A DNA stretch of 64,000 nt, from positions 67,266,591 through 67,330,590 of the forward strand of contig NC_067195.1 in assembly GCF_000699445.3 (NCBI RefSeq), read 5' to 3'. The notes under the pieces were generated by a model. The model was not told the DNA's origin. It saw nothing but the letters and a program-made list of their open reading frames with translations, and did no database searches. The DNA is from Schistosoma haematobium. Its lineage: Eukaryota > Platyhelminthes > Trematoda > Strigeidida > Schistosomatidae. This document shows, one piece after another, positions 61,228-64,000 of the stretch (position 1 is its first letter; the number at the start of each line of letters is the position of its first letter). The position numbers and the translations under genes were made by a program.

Positions 61228-64000
61228 CTCAATTTGATCGTCAGTGCATATCATTCACTTGACCTCACCTCGGCAAAACGGAGAGCCAACGAGATACACC
61301 CTACGTGTATCTGGTGACCCGATGGCCAGTTCTCGTGGACTGGCAGGTGTAGGCATAGCACTAAGCATGAGGGCGGAACAAGCACTGCTAGAGTGGATCC
61401 CTGTCAACAGTCGTCTATGTGCTGTTCGGTTAAACGGCTCCGTAAGAACTCGGAAGGATAGGGACACACGTCGTTCCCTTTTCGTCGTTTCTGCCTACGC
61501 TCCCACTGACTGCAGCTCAGATGATGTGAAAGATGAATTTTACAGAAAGCTTTCTGAACTTCTTCAGAAAGCTAAACGCTCAGACATAGTACTCGTTGCA
61601 GGTGACTTTAATGCTCAGATAAGTAGCTTAAACCAAACAGAAAGGCATTTAGGTGGATATTTTAGCATTCCGGCACAGCGAACAGATAATGGTGACCGTC
61701 TGCTGCAACTGTGCTCAGACAATCGTTTATTTTTAGCAAACACAAATTTTAAGCATAAGGAGAGACATCGTCTAACATGGCGACCGCCTGCACCAAACCA
61801 ACGATGGACTCAAATAGACCATATTGCCATCAGTCATCGTTGGAGAGGGTCGATAGAAGATTGTCGCTCATTATGGTATACCTTCTTGGACTCCGACCAC
61901 GCCCTAATACGGGCACGCATCTGCTTGCGCCTCACTGGACGAAAAAAAGCCACAGTAAAAAGACCCATTCGAACCGAACTGAGTAGCGAGGAAACCAAAA
62001 GTAGGTTCCAGAAACAACTGAGGTCACGATTAGGTAGTTCTGAAAACGAGGTTGACCCAGTTGTTGCTTGGAAAGACATACAAGCAGCTGTGGAAACAGC
62101 AGTGACATCTATTAGCGACTTAAACCACAGAGTTACAAAGAACCAGTGGATTTCTTCAAAGTCTATCACACTGATGGATTCTCGCAAACTCGTCCCATCA
62201 GGTTCCGAACATGAGGAAGAGCGACAACAAATCAGATCTAGGTTAAGAAAAAGTCTAAGAAACGACCGTGAGCAGTGGTGGGCAACGAAAGCAAAAGAGA
62301 TGGAAAAGGCGGCGACTATAGGGAACACAAGACAGCTATACAGACTAATAAAAGAAACTGGAATTAATAAGTCAAGTGTAAGCGAGATTATTTCGGAAAA
62401 AGACGATACTCTCATCTGCTCCAAGTCCAGACGTTTAGAACGATGGGCGGAACATTTCAGAGAACAGTTCAACTGGTCTTCAGCTACTCTACAACTACCC
62501 TCCATTCCCAGACACTGTGAATGGAACATTGAAGTAGGTCCCCCAACTCTTGCTGAAGTTCAAGAGGCTATAGTTAATCTGAAACGAGGAAGGGCAGCTG
62601 GTCCAGATGGACTGGCTCCAGAGGTCTTTAAGGATGGTGGTCCAATTTTAGCGATTAGGTTGACTAATATTTTAGCTAAAATCTGGGAGTTAGACGTTAT
62701 CCCATCTAACTGGTCACAATCACTTATCGTCCCAATATATAAGAAAGGGTCAAAATCATCCTGTGACAACCACAGAGGGATTAGTTTAACTAATATAATA
62801 TCTAAAATACTAGCTTCGATAATTATCAGACGCCTAACTAAGACTCGTGAACTGCAAACACGAGAAAATCAGGCTGGCTTCAGACCTGGTCGTGGCTGCA
62901 TCGACCACATATTCACCATTCGTCAGGTTCTAGAACACAGGCATACTTATCGGCGTCCGACAATGGTGGTCTTTCTCGACTTAAAAGCAGCATTTGACTC
63001 GGTAGACCGCGAGATTCTGTGGCAGTGTCTATCACTGAAAGGCGTACTCCAGAAGTACATAAACCTTGTAAAGGCTCTTTACTCGAACACTACTAGTCGA
63101 GTCAGAGCTTATGGCGAACTGTCATCTACTTTTGCAACCTCAAGTGATGTCCGTCAAGGCTGTCCACTTTCCCCATTTTTGTTTAACTTCATCATAGATC
63201 TACTGATGGAAATAACTTTCTCGTCGACTGAGTTCTCGGGTATTGATCTCCATCCAGGAAGTCCACTTAACGACTTAGAATACGAAGATGACATAGTCCT
63301 GTTTGGTGAGGACGCTGATAAAATGCAGAGTCTTTTGGTAGCACTGAGCAACAATGCCAGAATGTTTGGAATGCGCTTCTCTCCCTCTAAATGCAAGTTG
63401 TTGCTTCAGGACTGGTCTGCGTCAACACCTGAACTAAGGATAGGGAGTGAAGTAGTCGAACGCGTTGACAACTTCACTTATCTTGGAAGTCTGATCAGCC
63501 CTAATGGGTTGGTATTGGACGAAATCTCAGCACGGATTCGAAAAGCTCGATTGGCTCTTGCCAACTTACGTCACCTATGGCGAAGGCGAGATATCCGTCT
63601 ATCAATAAAAGGACGAGTATACTGCGCGGCAGTCCGTTCTGTTCTAACTTACGGCAGTGAAACATGGCCGCTAAGAGTAGAAGACACTCGTAAGCTATTA
63701 GTACTTGACCACAGATGCCTTAGAAATATTGCTGGCGTCTGCTGGGATCACCGGGTAAGTAATAGTGAGGTCAGACGCAGGGTATTAGGGAATGATGGTA
63801 AATCTGTTGATGAGGTTATGAATCTTCATCGACTGAGATGGTTGGGCCACGTGTTACGTATGCCTGAACACCGATTACCGCGACGTGCAATGCTATCCGG
63901 TATTGGAAATAGTTGGAAGAAAGTTAGGGGCGGCCAAACCAAAACGTGGCATCAGTGCTTGAAGTCACTAACTTCTAGTCTGAGCCATGTTGGTAGATGC
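61228..64000 (+). CDS. APE-type LINE polyprotein, 5'-truncated, open to the window end
   Basis: One frame stays open from the stop at about 61225 to base 64000, more than 920 codons, and has not ended. It starts inside the endonuclease (SRGLAGVGIALSMRAE, then VVSAYAPTDCSSDDVKDEFY, AGDFNAQI and DSDHALIRARI). The linker follows ([11 protein letters not shown]), then [67 protein letters not shown] and the catalytic YEDD, where relatives read YADD. The C-terminal part includes [20 protein letters not shown]. Decayed relatives lie at 17101-18640, 24040, 25860-28510 and 53505. The loss of the endonuclease N-terminus should block autonomous movement, despite the long open frame. Confidence 0.85.

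Noticed and set aside
61834..62529. 231-codon minus-strand frame
   Set aside because: It is the antisense of the LINE linker region; the plus strand carries the recognised protein.

Overview
The window looks like schistosome (blood fluke) nuclear DNA. It is AT-rich and intron-rich, and it is packed with Penelope-like, RTE-type and other APE-type non-LTR elements and a tRNA-like SINE. Two conserved animal genes, CWC27 and an ATAD1/Msp1-type AAA ATPase, are spread over many small exons. The genus call rests on this repeat and gene style; no database was searched.

Layout. 1-5.3 kb: a tRNA-like SINE, a 272-bp element with terminal inverted repeats (TIRs), and a nearly complete Penelope-like element (PLE) with an open RT + GIY-YIG frame, bounded on one side by a perfect 132-bp palindrome. 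5.4-14.4 kb: five 3' exons of a plus-strand gene that I do not recognise. 14.4-19.1 kb: simple repeats, a second SINE copy, and a decayed LINE split by an 857-bp retroposon. 19.1-31.8 kb: the complete minus-strand CWC27 gene in eight exons (about 480 aa), whose introns hold four LINE/RTE insertions. 30.3-42.6 kb: a large inverted duplication with 4.5-kb arms and a 3.3-kb spacer. Each arm carries CWC27 exons 1 and 2, pieces of several retroelements and an LTR-like segment. 42.8-45.2 kb: an orphan minus-strand exon and LINE scraps. 45.6-47.8 kb: a single-exon gene for a four-TM, PPxY-bearing ENTREP/FAM189-like protein. 53.1-55.7 kb: the last three exons of the ATAD1-like gene (minus strand; the rest lies beyond the window or is not visible). 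56.3-59.6 kb: a full-length RTE-type element with a 14-bp target duplication and three inactivating lesions. 60.0-61.0 kb: a deleted second PLE with a hammerhead-like core at its end. 61.2 kb to the window end: a 5'-truncated LINE whose frame is open for more than 900 codons.

The cellular genes seem functionally unrelated: CWC27 is a spliceosomal cyclophilin, ATAD1/Msp1 is a mitochondrial outer-membrane extractase, and the ENTREP-like protein is a membrane adaptor for HECT ubiquitin ligases. The most unusual structure is the inverted duplication, which leaves one complete CWC27 gene and one copy of its first two exons stranded in the opposite orientation. It may be real or an assembly product. 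Its junctions fall inside repeats and can be tested with long reads.
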